NCBI GenBank assembly: GCA_020091685.1
Contig: CM034612.1
Location: 23,149,158 to 23,213,157, forward strand
Source: Lutjanus erythropterus
Taxonomy: Eukaryota > Chordata > Actinopteri > Lutjaniformes > Lutjanidae
Direction of reading: 5' to 3'
DNA length: 64,000 nt
Part shown: piece after piece, positions 22,555-36,409 of the stretch
Numbering within the stretch: position 1 is the first letter of the stretch
Layout of the letters: every line of letters starts with the position of its first letter
Notes under the pieces: generated by a model
The model's database searches: none
What the model saw: only the letters and a program-made list of their open reading frames with translations
What the model was told of the DNA's origin: nothing
Position numbers and translations under genes: made by a program

Positions 22555-24674
22555 GATGGTGTTAAGCCCTCTAGTAGTACTGTTTGCTCAAGTCTTAGCA
22601 TCAGACAGTGTACATGCAGAGTGTCTGTGAGTTTATATTAATTCATAGTGTGCTAAAATCCACTTTCCAATTGAATTTGAAGCATCTAAAACTGTTAAAA
22701 CAGAAGAGTCATGTTTAGTTTGGTACATTTGGCCCTGAGTAGGAAAAGAGGACGGGAGGGCTGGACCGACTGTTTGCCACTGATGCCACACACCTGGGTG
22801 AGAGCAGTGGTGGAGTGGAGACTGAGTTGTACCAGAAACATCCTCAAAAGGGTCAATTGATGTGTTGTTATGGAAGGTTTGACAATTTGGAACCTTGCAC
22901 CATTTTTATTGTGTAAAATAACAATGTTGGACTGTCCACAGCACAGTGAGAGAGGAGACAACAAAAAGCCAGAAAAGACCTACCAGCCAGACAGCGAAGA
23001 TCACCACCAGCTTTGCAAGAAGACATCCTGTGGGTGATACAGAGTCCAGCCCTGTGCCTGCAGGTGAGTCAGACCTATTTTCTTTTATGTTTTGCGACAC
23101 AACAACAATCTGTGCAAGTGTAACTGTGACAGGGTAGGTAATGGGAATGTCACTTTAGATGCTAGCTACTATTTCATATAGTATTTCATGCTCTTCTGAG
23201 GTGGCATTATGAGAAGATTCAGGACTTAACACCACTTAGTCGGTTCACTAAAAACTGCTGCCTGCTGCTGCTGAAGGCGATGCTGATGAGAGCGAAATAA
23301 AACAGTAAAAGTGTAGTCTGTTCAACTACAGCAATGAATTAAAAGGTGCTAACATGCTTTAGCCTGAGCAGAGTTGGCTGATAATTCAGTGTGTTTGTCA
23401 CTGTGAGTGACACTTCTCATATTACACACAGCAAACTGACTCCTCATTAATTATCATCATTAAAAAGCAGCTTAAACTCAGCATAAAGCAGGTTTTGTGA
23501 TACTTAGCTTTCCATTGCTCCACTTGATAATGCAGAAGTGTTTGGATGGTTATTTGGTTATTTTTACCTGGACACTTACTTTACTTTAAAACTGTACTCC
23601 AATACAGATATTAATTACCTGTTAAAAACGTAGTCAGTAATGTAATCCAGGTATCACAATGTTAAAGTACTGTAATTTAATTACTTTCTTTTACCTTTGG
23701 ATTACCTCAGTATATAATCTGGTGAAATTGTTTAGATTAATATACTGTTCTTAGGGCTGCAACTAACAATTATTTTCATCACCAATCAAGCTGTTGATTA
23801 TATTTTCAATTAATTGATCAGTTGTTTGGTCCATATAATGCCAGAAAATTGTGAAAAATATTTATCAAAGCCCAAGATGATGTTCACAAATGTCTTGTTT
23901 TGTCCACAATTCACAAAGATATTCAGTTTACTGTCAGAGAGGAGTAAAGAAACCAGAAAATATCCTCATTTAAGAAGCTGAAATCAGAGAATTTAGATTT
24001 TTTTTTTAAATTAACTTATACAAAAAGCTAAAAATGTGCAGTGTACTCAGAAGATACATTTGTCTTTGCGATGATGAACTTTTAATCGTTTGAAACGTGA
24101 TAAAAACACCAGCATTGATGTAATTCATCACAACACAATGGTATAATTTATTTTACGGCTCAAAAAACACTTACTGTGTGCAGTACCTCCTTAAAGGCTG
24201 TGCATGATGTACTACACATGTTGCTAATGTGTTAGCATGATGCATGAAATATCTGTGGTGTGGTGTGAGCCTCATTCATTAAATATACACACCAGCATGC
24301 AGCATATGATCCACTGAATGTGTGGAAACAAACATGATACATAAAATATACAGACTATAGTAGATTGCATTGAAATGTTAGCATGCTTATTGAACATGAA
24401 GACTGGAGCGCTGCCTGTGTTATTAGAAACCCAACTAGAGTTTTATCTGACAGAGTTACGGGAGAGGCATGCAGCAATAGAGTTATTTGGTTTTTGCAAC
24501 AGAAGGAAAAAGGAAGAAATATTGGAAGAGAGTGTACCTCACATTTAATGCCACTCTGCATCACAAGGAAGACCTTAAGACTTTGATTTAACTCTGTTTA
24601 AAAAGATGGATGATTTCAACCTTAAAATTGGTACTCATTTGTATGCAACCCTTTTAAATGAACAAAGAACCTCT
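22555..24674. other. Intergenic, repeat fragments
   Basis: No supported gene. It contains a truncated hAT-like copy (23752) and otherwise unassigned AT-rich sequence. Confidence 0.55.
23752..24015. repeat. Truncated hAT-like element, GGGCTGCAACTAAC type
   Basis: It starts TAGGGCTGCAACTAACAATT and shares interior phrases such as AAATGTCTTGTTTTGTCCAC with the copy at 51.9 kb. The right terminal repeat is missing. Confidence 0.55.
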
Positions 24675-25130
24675 TTTAAAAGTCCAGTATGTGAGATGAA
24701 CAGGGATCTATTGGCTAAATTCCAAAGTATGTATTTATTAGTGTATAATCATCTGAAAATAAGAATCATTGTACTTTTTACCTTAGAATGAGTTGTTTAT
24801 ATCTACAGAAGGTGCGGGATCCTCTTACATCGAGGCCACCATGCTGCATTTCATGTTTCTACAGTAGTCCAGAATGGGACTTTTCGTGTTTGTCGCGAGT
24901 TTCTCAGCCACCGTAGGTTCTCCTATATGGTTGGTATGGGATGGTGAGGCGAGAAAGATTGCTCGATACCACTTAGTCCTCTAAACTGATCTTTTAAAAT
25001 TTCGATCTGTGTTCAAAAGCACAATCTCCTCCAAAGTAACTGCTGTGTGAGCAGTTCTGACTTTCAGAAACGTTTGGCCTCATACCACTGCGCATATGTT
25101 AGTGAATCAGAATCATTCTAAAGTGACAGG
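24675..25130. repeat. Dispersed teleost repeat, TTTAAAAGTCCAGT type
   Basis: It begins TTTAAAAGTCCAGTATGTGA and contains the block CATGTTTCTACAGTAGTCCA, then GCCACCGTAGGTTCTCC. I associate this combination with a common percomorph repeat. The far end is unclear. Not coding. Confidence 0.5.
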
Positions 25131-28100
25131 CTTGTACCCGCTGCTTGCAATCTGCAATCTTTTCTCTGTATAACCAAAAATGTTTCCATAAAGAAGTATC
25201 ATAGAGACAGGGGCGACGTCGTTGTAACTTCACATTCAGGCTGAATCAGGCGTCATTACTGCGGTGTGTTTATTTGTGTTTAGAGTTTAACCGCTGTGAA
25301 ACAATCAGGAAATAACATTTTATTTCTCTGACTTGCCTGCTTTCTGTCAGTGCCGAGCACCGCCTTTCTCCATCCAGTCTGTACCGCAGACACACAGGTG
25401 GACTGCCTGAGTCCGAGGACGAGGGCAGAAAAGACAATTTGGTGACTCATAATAATAACTTCTTGAGCTGCAATAACCGAAGTGGTGCATGTTGTGTTGT
25501 GTCCCGGGAGAAACACTGTGTCTCAGATGAAAAAGAAATGGTTTAACATTAAAGTTGATGCATTTGAAAAGAAAAACAGACCAGAAGAAAACAAAGGACA
25601 CAGGTGAAGAACAAGGAGCCCCTGATCTGTCAGCCAAGATAAGAGACTCACTGCACTTACTGGAAATATTCATAAGTGGGATTAAAAAAGATGAAGGTGA
25701 AAGTGATGACATTCAGCAAGGACTTTCACCCAATGACAGTGATGATGATAGTAATAAATAATCTAGCACAATACATTCATAAAATGCAACAAAAGTGCTT
25801 AACATAACAAACAAACAAACAAACAGATAATCATTACATTTATGATAGAATCCTAAAAACAATGAAAATAAAATCAAATAAATCAAACATAAAAACACTT
25901 CCAAGATTTCTATTAAGCTTTTTTTTTAAAGAATGTGGTTTTGATATGCTTTACATTTACTTAAAAGATCCAAGCTGAATCCCAGATTGTGCACGGTTGA
26001 AGCACAAATCTGTGTGCACGTACTGTTTGTCAATGAGGCTCAGTGAGTTGATACTATGCTTTTAGCTCTGTTTTGGTCTCCACATAACTCCTCAGGGAAA
26101 AATCTGGCTTTTTAGCTGCTAAATGCTAAAATCAATGCTTTTTCCACTGAAAACAGATGTTCGCCGTGTCAGGGAGCAACACAGATGAGACGATGAGACT
26201 CAACCAAAACATTAAAGCTGCAGGTTTAAAAGCAATGAGCCAACACATCCTCATAGTTAAACAACAGAATCGGTTGTTTGCCAGTGGCTCCCAAGACAAC
26301 ATACATGTACATGTATACGACCACTGGAAAGAACCAGCAACAGGCATGCTACATGCAACAGACACAACAGTTATTTGTGAGTGGTTTTTTTTACATTTTC
26401 TTGAACATCTTATTTCAGCAAAGTGATCTGATGGTCAAAGATCACCTCCGGCACTGCTGATGTATTGCTTTCCATGTGCTTGATTGGTTGCCATGCCAAC
26501 CTAAGCATAAACCAATGAGTTAATGGTCCGATTTGTGGTGGTTTTATTCTTATATTTGTTCACTCTGTGAAAGAAAACTTTTCAGATGGCACACAAGTGT
26601 TGTTAACTGCTGCATAAAAGCCATAATCATCCTCAGGATGTTCATTACTGAGATTATAGGGACTCAGCTGCCACTCTTATCAAGCCACATCGCCGTCATA
26701 TCTGTAATCACAGATCACTCAGAGATGGGGATGTAGAAGCCCCTCAGATCGCTTCATTATTCAAAGTGGCTGGCGAAGAGATAACAGGTACACAAAGAAA
26801 GGCCCATTATTCTGGGACATCTGGCGTCGGCCCGACTTCCCGGGCTCTCAGTCAGGCGGTGAAGCGGCTCATCAGTACGGAGAACGGAGAGCAGATTGTT
26901 CACACACTCGCTGTTTTGTTTTCTTCTAACTGCGTAGGCGTGAGATAGATAGGTGTAAGATTGCTTTATGGTGCTTTGCTTAGGCTGTGCGTCAGAGTCA
27001 GATCCAACTTGTTTGTGCTGTTGTGTGGATATCTGATAAAATACAGATACGATGCAGTCGTAAAGGATTATGGGCAAGATCAAATGAATAATCCCATACT
27101 TCAGATCTTCATTCTCACTATTCAGCATTATTAAACCATTATACTTTATGTAATTAGCCATTAGCAGACTGTGCAGTCAATGTGCTATAGGGATATAAAA
27201 ATCCAGAAATACTTAGCCATCTGTTCAGTTGTACATAAACTGTGTTTTATACTTTCTATGTAAATTACCCAAATGGTGAGAGAAACTGAAAATGATGAGC
27301 GAGGCAAGCTGGCTTTTTGAAACAGTGTTTCAGCTTGTCGTTTTGCCTGTTTCTTTCCATGTGTGCGTGTGTGTGTGTAGGGGGGGTTGCAGATTGGAGT
27401 TTCAGTTATGCAAACATGTCTTGGAGGCAAAGCTGCCCCATGCAAGTACAAGGTCATCACTCGCCATCTCTGTGATTCATAAATGCAGGGACTTGTTGTG
27501 GGCTCAGCTCTGTTTTCCCAGATTTAAGCGGACATGTGTTAGACTTGATATCATTGGTTGTGAGCCCTACGAAAAAGGACAGAAGTAGGAGAAGAGGCTA
27601 ATTTTAATGACACCTGCTACTTTTAATTGTAATTTTTGCCCCCTGAAGTTCAGGGGCTGGATTTCTTAGACTGATTTACTGAATAACCACTTCTATATTT
27701 GGTCTTACGGTTGACCGGGCTCATGCAAGTTTCAGAAAAATAAATTATAATAATTAAAATAATTTTAGACCCAAAGGTTAGCAACACTGGCCTCAGGTTA
27801 TCTGTTTTATTTTTATTATATTGTTTATTTGTGGAGGGATTGTGCACAATTAAAAGTAATAGAACAAGAGTTAGCTAACGGCTAATTTGCATCTGTTGTC
27901 TCTGGGCAGTTGGACAAGAAAAAAACAACCACAGAACATCAAATACGCTACATAAAAGAGCAAAATACATAAAAGTCCATCAGTGTGGGATAATAAATAG
28001 AACTGGATAAATACAAGCAATAATTGGTGGTGACACTTTTGTGTTGAGTTGAATCAAAGCTTGAGGCAGGTTTTAAACACTGCAGCGCTTCCTGAATCTA

Positions 28101-30455
28101 TAATGTTTGTGGTTATGGAATTCCACACCCAGTCACCCCTAGTTAATGTCATTTTAGCTGCCATTCTGTTGAAATGTTTTTTTATGTGCACAATCAGTCG
28201 AGTTAAAGATTGCGTTTTGCAGGGAATTACAAACTGGTTTTCAGTTCACTGTTGTAATTTGGTAGTGTTACAAGCTCGCATGTATCCGAGAAAAGCCTGA
28301 GACGGCCCCAGATTAGAATGAACTTCACATGCCAGTGAAATTGTAATCATCAGGTAAGTGGTCTGCCTGTAGTATGGATGGATAGAATATCCCACCTGGA
28401 CAAGAGTTGGCATATTGGTTCCTCCGTTACTCATGACCACAGAATATGTGGCTTGATGACTCCATTAAGAGATGGAAACACAGTCAGTCTTTAGAGTACC
28501 GTCACTTTGGCCGGTTCAGAAACTACGCAGACAGACCAGTTGAAGAATAAAAATGTAGGTGACCATATCTCAAATGAATTGCCTTAGTTTGGCACTGGGT
28601 TGTTGCTCTTAATGCCCCTTTCCACCAAATTATCACTGCTTGTTCTTGAACTGCATCCATTCAAGATTCCTGGAACCTTGGTTCTATCTAGCAAACAACC
28701 CCAAGTTTTCACCAGTTTTGAGTGGAACAGTGTCATCGACAGAGGACGCTGCACAATGCATAACATCCTGTAAAATATGACACACCCACTTTTGTTCCCA
28801 AGGAAATATTTTTTGGTTAAACACAGGAACCAATTTATGGGGTTCTGAGCCCATTTAATTTTGGTGGAAGTGGTCAGAACAGTTCAAAATTAGGTGCATG
28901 AACTAGAACGGAGCTGATTCCAAGTCGGCGGAAAAGCCTGTTGAGTTAAATCTTGGATTTGACTTTAGCAGTGTGGGCTCTTGCCTTGCTGCCAGCCCAC
29001 GACACTACCCCACCCTCTTTTTGAAAAGAAAAAAGCTGCAAATGACTATGTATAACATGAAAAGGGTCACTTGTGGTGAACTCTGAGTGCTTTAGTGCCT
29101 GTCAGTTCAATGATTTGGTTTCATGGACTGCCACATCACTGTTTCGGTTCACTCTCGCCAATTTTCAAGCTGCAGCAGGCAGCTGTTTTCAGCAAAAACA
29201 AAGCCCTGATGCCAACTGTACCCAGTCTGCCCATCCCCAAAAGAAAGATAAAATTAGTTTGTGAACACAGTGGAGGCTTTGCCAGCTGAAGAGCCAGATA
29301 TTTCCCTCAGGAGTTGATGGAGACCAAAACAGAGGTAAAAGTAGAGTTGATACTGGACTTAAATTCTGGTGGCAAGAATCACATGCCAGAAGTGCAGCGT
29401 TCTTATGGTATATTCATCACTGTATTTTCCTAGTGAAGTGTTCTTGTAGCTGTTAGATTTTACCAAAAGGCAGAGCTGCATAGCTGGATGTGGCCGTATT
29501 TCATTTGAAAAGCATCTTGATGTACAAAGTCAATTAGTCCAATGTAAGACAGTAAAGATTTAGGTGTCTTTGTGCAATGTGTGGACTATCTGAAGCCTGC
29601 CAGTCATGTATGTATTCTGTGCGACAGATGGGGGTAGCTTTAGGGGGTCTAGTCCTGGAGTGATGAAATTCACCTCTTGCTTGTCATGAAAGAACATTTT
29701 GTATTTTGTTGCTACCTGTTCCCTGCAGCAAATGTTGACCATATAGATAAAAATGAGCTGAACTTGGACGTCACATCAACCTGTTTTAACTCAAACATGA
29801 CTGCAGCCAGAACACCAAGGGAGTTGATGGTATTGTTTCACACTGATCCTTCTAGTATGTTATTTTGTTAGCTGAGTAGCATGCTAGCATAGCAACATAC
29901 TGATGTTGTAATAAGAAGAATAATAGTAGTAATAATGAACTTTATTTGTATAGCTCTTTTCATATAAGAAAAGCAGCCCAAAGTCCTTTGCAATAAAAGA
30001 AATGATGTACTTCATATGAAAAGACAGAATGAACATAACAAAACCATAACATGTAAAAATAAGATGAGATGAGAATAGAATACATCTTCATATGGATAAA
30101 ACACACTTGATAATACTAGTAAAAGTAAGATAAAAATAAGGATACAAATAGAATGCATAATACAAGATGGACAGTAAATCATTGAGATGATGAGAATAAA
30201 AAATAAAGCTAAAAACTGGCCTTTTACAATAACCATTCTGGCCTTTACTTGTTTTATATTTGGTGTTGTAATTAGCAAGCCTGTTGACCTTCCATTATCA
30301 TAATGTAATATGATTCATCATCATATGAATGAAAGAAGTCATTGACATTTATTGTTTTTATTTTGGACAAAATCTCTTTTCAGCCATCCGACCCTGCCAG
30401 TTGGTTAACATGCCCTCCAGAAAAGGTTATATTTGTGCCTCAACAGCAGCCCTGG

Positions 30456-30458
<3 letters not shown>
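25131..30458. other. Intergenic, repeat fragments
   Basis: A mix of unique AT-rich DNA and repeat scraps. One recurring family contains GAGCCAGATATTTCCCTCAG (29291), a diverged copy at about 48.76 kb and an inverted copy near 26.07-26.13 kb. A possible inverted-end element (CCCCTTTCCACCAAATT at 28615, GGCGGAAAAGCC at 28928) is weak. ACTTTATTTGTATAGCTC at 29939 resembles another dispersed repeat. No exon is supported. Confidence 0.45.
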
Positions 30459-30540
<82 letters not shown>

Positions 30541-30684
30541 AACTCAAACTACAGTATTCTGTGTCTCTGTGTGTGTGTATGTGTGTGTATAACTCAAACT
30601 ACAGTATTCTGTGTGTGTGTGTGTGTGTTTGTGTGTGTATAACTCAAACAACAGTATTCTGTGTGTGTGCATGTGCATGTGTGC

Positions 30685-30720
<36 letters not shown>
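30459..30720. repeat. (GT)n microsatellite with a 50-bp higher-order unit, then (GA)n
   Basis: A long GT run (about 30459-30540) is followed by three units that each start AACTCAAAC(T/A)ACAGTATTCTG, at 30541, 30591 and 30641, exactly 50 bases apart and filled with GT repeats. It ends in a GA run at about 30699-30720. The Cys/Val-rich frames here are artefacts. Confidence 0.95.
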
Positions 30721-30721
<1 letters not shown>

Positions 30722-30846
30722 AGAGCTCGTATAGAGAGTGGACTGTTTGTGGACTGTAGATTTGGCTCTCCTGCATCTCCCTGCCCTTTGACCCTGTCTG
30801 TGCTTGCTGGCTTTAGTCCTAGACCACTCCCTCGCTTCTCTCTCTA

Positions 30847-30871
30847 TACACACACACACACACACACACAC
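30847..30871. repeat. (CA)n microsatellite
   Basis: About 12 ACACAC dinucleotides. It is inverted relative to the (GT)n tract 300 bases upstream, so the two could pair. Confidence 0.9.
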
Positions 30872-33508
30872 AGATACACACACTGCAGGACCTGTTGCCA
30901 AACCACCCAGCAGAGGCAGTGCTGGTCAGCTAGCTCGGTTCAGCCTCTCTCAGTGATTAGAGCAAGAAGTTGGTGATAAGAGCAGAAGTGTCACCTTGGT
31001 CTCTGCTGCTTCTGAAAACTCGATAAAACTGTGACTGAAAGCTCACACACACACACAGAGAGCAGAGCTGAGTGTAAAACTGCTTTATGAGAATACATTT
31101 TATTACTAACCTCTCTTTTGTGACTTACCTGAATGTACCTGGCATGAGCTGATAATCCTTTTCACACAGAACTTAGGTTTGTGTAACTCAGAAAGAGCAA
31201 CAAAGCTTTTTTGTAACATTAAACACACTGAAAAAATCCATTTACTGAAATCACCTCATTATCTTGACTTATGTAGTCACCTAAGTCTCGTCACACGTTC
31301 TTACTGTTACTACGCCTCCGAAGCTTTCTATTCTCGCATGGCGCATACTGTATATATGACAATGACAAAGATTTGCCATTTAAATTCTTATTTTTCTGAT
31401 TTTTGAAACAATGAGTCCTTGATTACCTCTTGCTTGGTCACTCTTGTTCTAGTGCCCACTCCAACACCATTCCTTGCCAACATTCTCCACTGGGTTCCCC
31501 CGCAAACTTCCTCCTGGTGGTTCAAAACTCCCATGCTAGCGGTGTTAACACCAACACTCCCCCGACAAGCTCTCAGTCTGTACAGCGTCAGCTAGCTGCA
31601 CAGCTAACTGAGCTGGCTAGCTACTTTAGCAACAAAAAAAGCTATCTGTTTGTCAGGAGAGCTAGACAGAACAGCCAGAGGACATCAGAGGGAAAATCAA
31701 ACATTTTCACCATAAAATATGATCCAGTTTGACCAAAACCAGTGATATAGTTGGTAATGTGTACCATCAGTGTACCATCAAAATGATTTTGAAGTAGTAA
31801 TTTCAAGGTAAAATAGTTACATAATGTTGCCTTAAATATGCATCTGATAGCTCCATACATAAAACCAAATTTAAAGCTGTATGTCCAAGTTAAAAAGTCA
31901 TGTAAAGCATCTTGGTAAATTATGACGACATGTAAATAATGAGCCACATAGTAATTGTACTGCATCTACTTAGTTCTAGCATTATAATACATACATATAG
32001 GGGGAAATGTAAGGGAAATTATTTTATTATAGTACAAAAATGTCTTTGGTTATGACTTAACAAAAGAAAAACATATCAGAGAAAAACAACGCAGGTTCGA
32101 TTCATGCAAGACATGCTAACATTTGTAGCTTACATGATGGCAGATAAACTGTTGAATCCATTCTTTACACGTTTTTTTGATATGCAAAATGACACAATCC
32201 TCCAAAATGCTGAGTGTAGCTCTTATTAGAGCTCCATGCTCACCACTTCAACATGGTTAGAAACCCAGAGCTTGATTGCCTGTCATCCATAGTTACTGTT
32301 GCTAAGTTGTGAGTTAAGCGTTGTTCAGGGGAGGGGATTAGTGAACATTTAATTAATAAAAGTTGGCATTGGTGCCAGTATGCATCATGCATTCAGAGCC
32401 TTTTTTCAGTACATCACACACCTGGGAAAATAGTTAAATAGCAGAGTCCACTTTAGTACTACTCCGAGCCGAAATATGATTTTCAAAATGGTTGCAGAAT
32501 TGAATGTTATGGCTCAATTCCCTCAACAGGTTAAAGGGACAAGCCTGAGCCTATCTAGATTCAGAGCTATGAATTAAATCCGTGTGTGTTTAGCTGGAGG
32601 ATATCTTACAGAAAGGAGTCTATTAACCACCATAGAAAAGCACACAAAACATCTCATTACATTTGCAAAGTAGGTGTAGATTTGCATGAATTCCTCAGGC
32701 TGTTTGTGAGACATTAAGTAAGCACAGCAGGTATGAGAAACACCTTCGATGCTGTTTGTTTTGCTTCCATTTTTGCATTTTCATGAAACTTTCCTTTGTC
32801 AGCAGTTAAGAAAGCATGAGGTCAGCAAATCAGAGATTATATGTATATGTCTTTTTGCTGTATGTACAGGCATGCACACAGTCAGATTTCCTTCTTCAGC
32901 GGGTGTTACATTGATTTACATTAATATCCTGAAGACTCATGCTAACCATAACCACAACATGGTTAATCCTAACCTTAACCTAAACTTAACCTTAAATGAA
33001 AATCTGACACTTTTCATGTGGATGTTCCATCAGTGTTGATGGTAAGTGTTGTCATTTTAAACAATAAATCCCTCAGTGCTTGCCATATTTCCCCAAAAAA
33101 CTGAGTTGTCCTGCTCACGAAGCTGTGCCAGCATTGCCTACATGGACCAGAGTGCATTGCAGGTGAGCGTGTGGCTCCCATGCCCATTTTCCCATGTTAT
33201 CACCACCCTAACCTAAAGTTATTACTTTGTAATCCAAACCATAGCAATAGGTGACAGAAATACTCGCATTCTAGCATGTCCACTGGCCAAAAATCCAGGC
33301 TGAAATAACATGTAGTTCTTCCTGCATACAGTGATGTCACTGGGTGCAGGAAGAACAACAGATTTTGCAGCAGAAAACTTCATACGACATAGGACACATA
33401 TAGGAACTTATTGTCTCAGTTGACACTAAATTTACTACACACTGTCACTGTCACTACATTTGCCATCAACACAGAGTGTACATCTAGATGAAAAGTGTTA
33501 AATTGTCC
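30872..33508. other. Intergenic, no supported gene
   Basis: It includes a probable repeat scrap rich in AGCTAGCT motifs (31.58-31.63 kb) and a CCTAACCTTAACC-like stretch at about 32.96 kb. Otherwise AT-rich with nothing I can name. Confidence 0.5.
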
Positions 33509-33662
33509 CTTTAAAAAAAATCTTCACCATAAAATTTAATGACTTACTTTATGAGGATGTAATGTCCCCCAAAGGAAGGTGGGTCCCCACAGTCTGTAAA
33601 CAGATTTATGTCCCTATAATAAGTAATAACCATAATTACTACATGACTAACTCTAACCTTAA

Positions 33663-34834
33663 AGGGATAGTTCACCCAAAAATGAAAATTCAGTCATTAT
33701 CTACTCCTCCTCATGCAGTTTGAAGGTCGGGTTTATTATTTTAGTCCACAAAGCACTGCTGGAGTTTCACAGGAAAACAGCATTGCAGAATCTCCCAAAC
33801 AATGGAAGTGAATGGTGACCAGTTTTCAAATGTAAAAAACAACACCAAAAAAACATAAAATACCTCCTTACTGATTGTCTGATGTAATCCAAGTCTCCTA
33901 AAGCCTCAACATGTCGTTTGCACACCATCACAACACACACACACACACACAGTTCATTGTGCATGTGAACGTGGCTCCAAACTAAGGATCTATAGTGAAG
34001 ATTTATGCTAAAAACATGGTGTAAATCAGTGGTTCCCAACTGTTTTTCCTTGGAGCCCCCCCTACCCATATCTAAGGAAAGCTAAAGAAATGTGTGTTTT
34101 AAATCTTATTAATAAGTTCATCCATTACTTAATTATTAGCATTTTTAATTATCAGTTAAGGAAAATGCACATTTGCAACCCTAATAGGTCAAGTCTACTT
34201 GGAGACAAGTGACACATTTTGAAACATGAAACTTTATTTTCTTTTAATTTGTCACCTGTTTGTAGAATTCTATCGCAAAACATAATTTTGGTTGATAATA
34301 GTACAGTAACATTTGATTTAATGCACTAAAGAGGAGATAATCATTTTGTATATAAATATATCATTCATCACAGCTGTAAGGTGCTGGAAAAGCTTGAAAA
34401 TGCACCTTGAAGGTGCTTGAAAAATGCTTGAATTTGACCTTGGAAAAGGTAGACATATGCAAATCTGATTGTGAGGACCTCAGAGCAGAAAAAGTCTTGG
34501 GGACCCTTTGTGATTTCTTGCCCACCTCTAATGGGGACCCGGGCCCAGGTTGGGAACCAGTGGTGTAAATGACGTCTTTCAAGTCGGCTTGGCATGTCGG
34601 GGCTTTAGGAGTCTTGGATTACACCAGACAAGCAGTTTGGAGACATTTTTTTTTGTTTCCAGTTGTTTTTTTATGTTTGAAAACATCACCATTCACTTTA
34701 ATTGTTTGGGAGGTTCTGCTGATTTCCTGTGAAACTCCAGCAGTATTTTGTGGACTGAAAAAAAACATGACCTTCAATTGGCATGAGAGTGAGTAGATAA
34801 TGACTGAATTTTCATTTTTGGGTAAAATGTCCCT
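33663..34834. mobile_element. TTAA fold-back element, family copy 1
   Basis: TTAA at 33659-33662 and 34835-34838 flank it. The left end AAAGGGATAGTTCACCCAAA pairs with the right end TTGGGTAAAATGTCCCTTT. Long arms continue the pairing: AATGGAAGTGAATGGTGACC and GTCTCCTAAAGCC on the left answer CACCATTCACTTTAATTG and GGCTTTAGGAGTC on the right. No protein is encoded. The TTAA target suggests piggyBac- or Kolobok-type mobilisation. It is split by the hAT element at 34027-34562. Confidence 0.8.
34027..34562. mobile_element. hAT-type element nested in the fold-back element
   Basis: The ends CAGTGGTTCCCAAC and GTTGGGAACCAGTG are inverted repeats with one mismatch. GTGTAAAT flanks it exactly on both sides (34019-34026 and 34563-34570), an 8-bp hAT duplication. 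The 536-bp interior is non-coding. It is the youngest layer of this three-step nest. Confidence 0.88.
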
Positions 34835-35160
34835 TTAACCTAAACCTAACCTTGACCTAACCTTAAAATGTCTTCACCCTAAAATGTAATGATTTCTCTT
34901 ATGAGGATGTTATGTCCCCACAAGAAATGTGGGTCCCCATGATGTGCGTGTAATCAGATTATGTCCCCACAACATGAGTAATAACCATAGTCACTACATG
35001 CCCAACTCTAACTTGAACCTAACTTCAGCCTAACCTTAAAATGTCTTCACCCTAAGATTTAATGATTTGCATTATAGGAATGTTATGTCACCCAAAGACA
35101 GATGAGTCCCCACAATGTGAGTGTGTAATCGGAGTTATGTCCCCACATGATGACACACAG

Positions 35161-36409
35161 ACACATAGTAAACATCCTCTCCCCTATCAGTATGAATATG
35201 CAGGTGGTGAGCCGTATAGACTCCTGAATACAAATATACACAGACAGATGCACTCAGTCTGTACAAACGCAAGCAGGCACGTAGACAGGGACACACATAC
35301 ACACACACATACGCATACACAGCCACCCCCTCGCCGACACACACAGGTGATATGGTGTCTGCCAGTGATAACAGCAGTCGGGCAGCTGAGCGGACACAAC
35401 CTCCTCCCTGCTCCCTCAAGGTCACAGATAGGCCGGCAGCGGCAGGGACAGCTGTCTCTCAGCCAATCGCTGACCTCCCTCTGTTTGTGTGAAAAGCTCA
35501 GTTCCTCTTTTGCATGAGATAACGCCGCTGTTACTCTGGGATTATCTTCTCCCGGGAGCCAAACAGCAGTTAAAAACAATGCAAATGGAGACGGCGAACC
35601 ACTTTGCAGGCAAATTGAGCTGCAAAATGGAGAGCTAGCCAAGACCGGTTTGGCAACCAACGATACAGTTTTTGTGCTCTTTTTTTTTTTCTTTTAACAG
35701 CTGTAGATTTTATGTCCCTGGAAAGTGCCAGCTGGAAAGGAGATAAATTCATGTTAAGAGGGATTCATAATTACTCTAAATGTGCCCAATTAAGAGATTT
35801 TTCATGCTTCATCTTTCTGAGTTTGCTGTTTTGAAGCTGAACAGCAACTCAGGAGATCTGTCCTTCAACCGCAACTCAGGTTCAGACCGTTGTGTCAGTA
35901 AACATCCCCGCTGATGTGGACAAGTGAATGGACAAATTTCTGATTCAATCAGCGTAGTGCCACACACACACAAAAAAACAAAATAAAAAGAAGTTTTGAA
36001 GAGGTTCTGTCTTCATTAAAAAAAACCCTCTCAGTGCTTGAGATGCACTCAAATGCAATAGACAGAATCTTATTTTAGGACATGCCATTGTCATTTCCTA
36101 AAATTACTCTCAGATGTGTCACAGTGTGTACTGAGAATAATGGTTGGATCTGAGGAGAGGACGCAGCAAGCGCTGAGATACTGTTTACTTTGGTATAAAA
36201 AAAATTGCCTGATTGGAGGCAGGAACTGTGCATGAGATGTGATCATTCAAGCTCAGCTGGATTCAAAGACTCTTTCTGTTTGTCTGTATAGCTGCCGTCT
36301 TTCTCTACACAATGACAATAAGGGAAATAGTTGCAATAGTTTTGTGTTCCTGTATATTTTCTATGGAAGCTCATTTTTGCCAGTGTGATGGGAAAAAAGA
36401 TCCTGTAAT
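35161..36409. other. Intergenic with short AC repeats
   Basis: ACACAC-rich patches lie near 35285-35345. The 35.4-35.75 kb part is relatively GC-rich but shows no exon structure I can defend. Confidence 0.5.

Larger units (their letters stand above)
33509..35160. repeat. 173-bp tandem repeat, about three units, interrupted by a transposon
   Basis: A unit with CTTCACCCTAAAATGTAATG, TTATGTCCCCACAA and AGTAATAACCATA motifs repeats. Starts at about 34861 and 35034 are 173 bases apart. The first unit (from about 33509) is split at a TTAA by the element at 33663-34834. Removing that insert restores a spacing of about 172, so the array predates the insertion. Confidence 0.75.

Noticed and set aside
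25555-25761. 68-codon Lys/Asp-rich frame
   Set aside because: Composition looks somewhat protein-like, but there is no splice structure, no good start context and no recognised family. It lies among repeat scraps.
30329-30901. Several 60-130 codon frames with CVCVCV or HTHTHT composition
   Set aside because: Translation of GT/CA microsatellites.
32950-35060. CCTAACC-rich stretches resembling telomere repeats
   Set aside because: They are irregular, lack TTAGGG periodicity and belong to the 173-bp tandem unit or related scraps.
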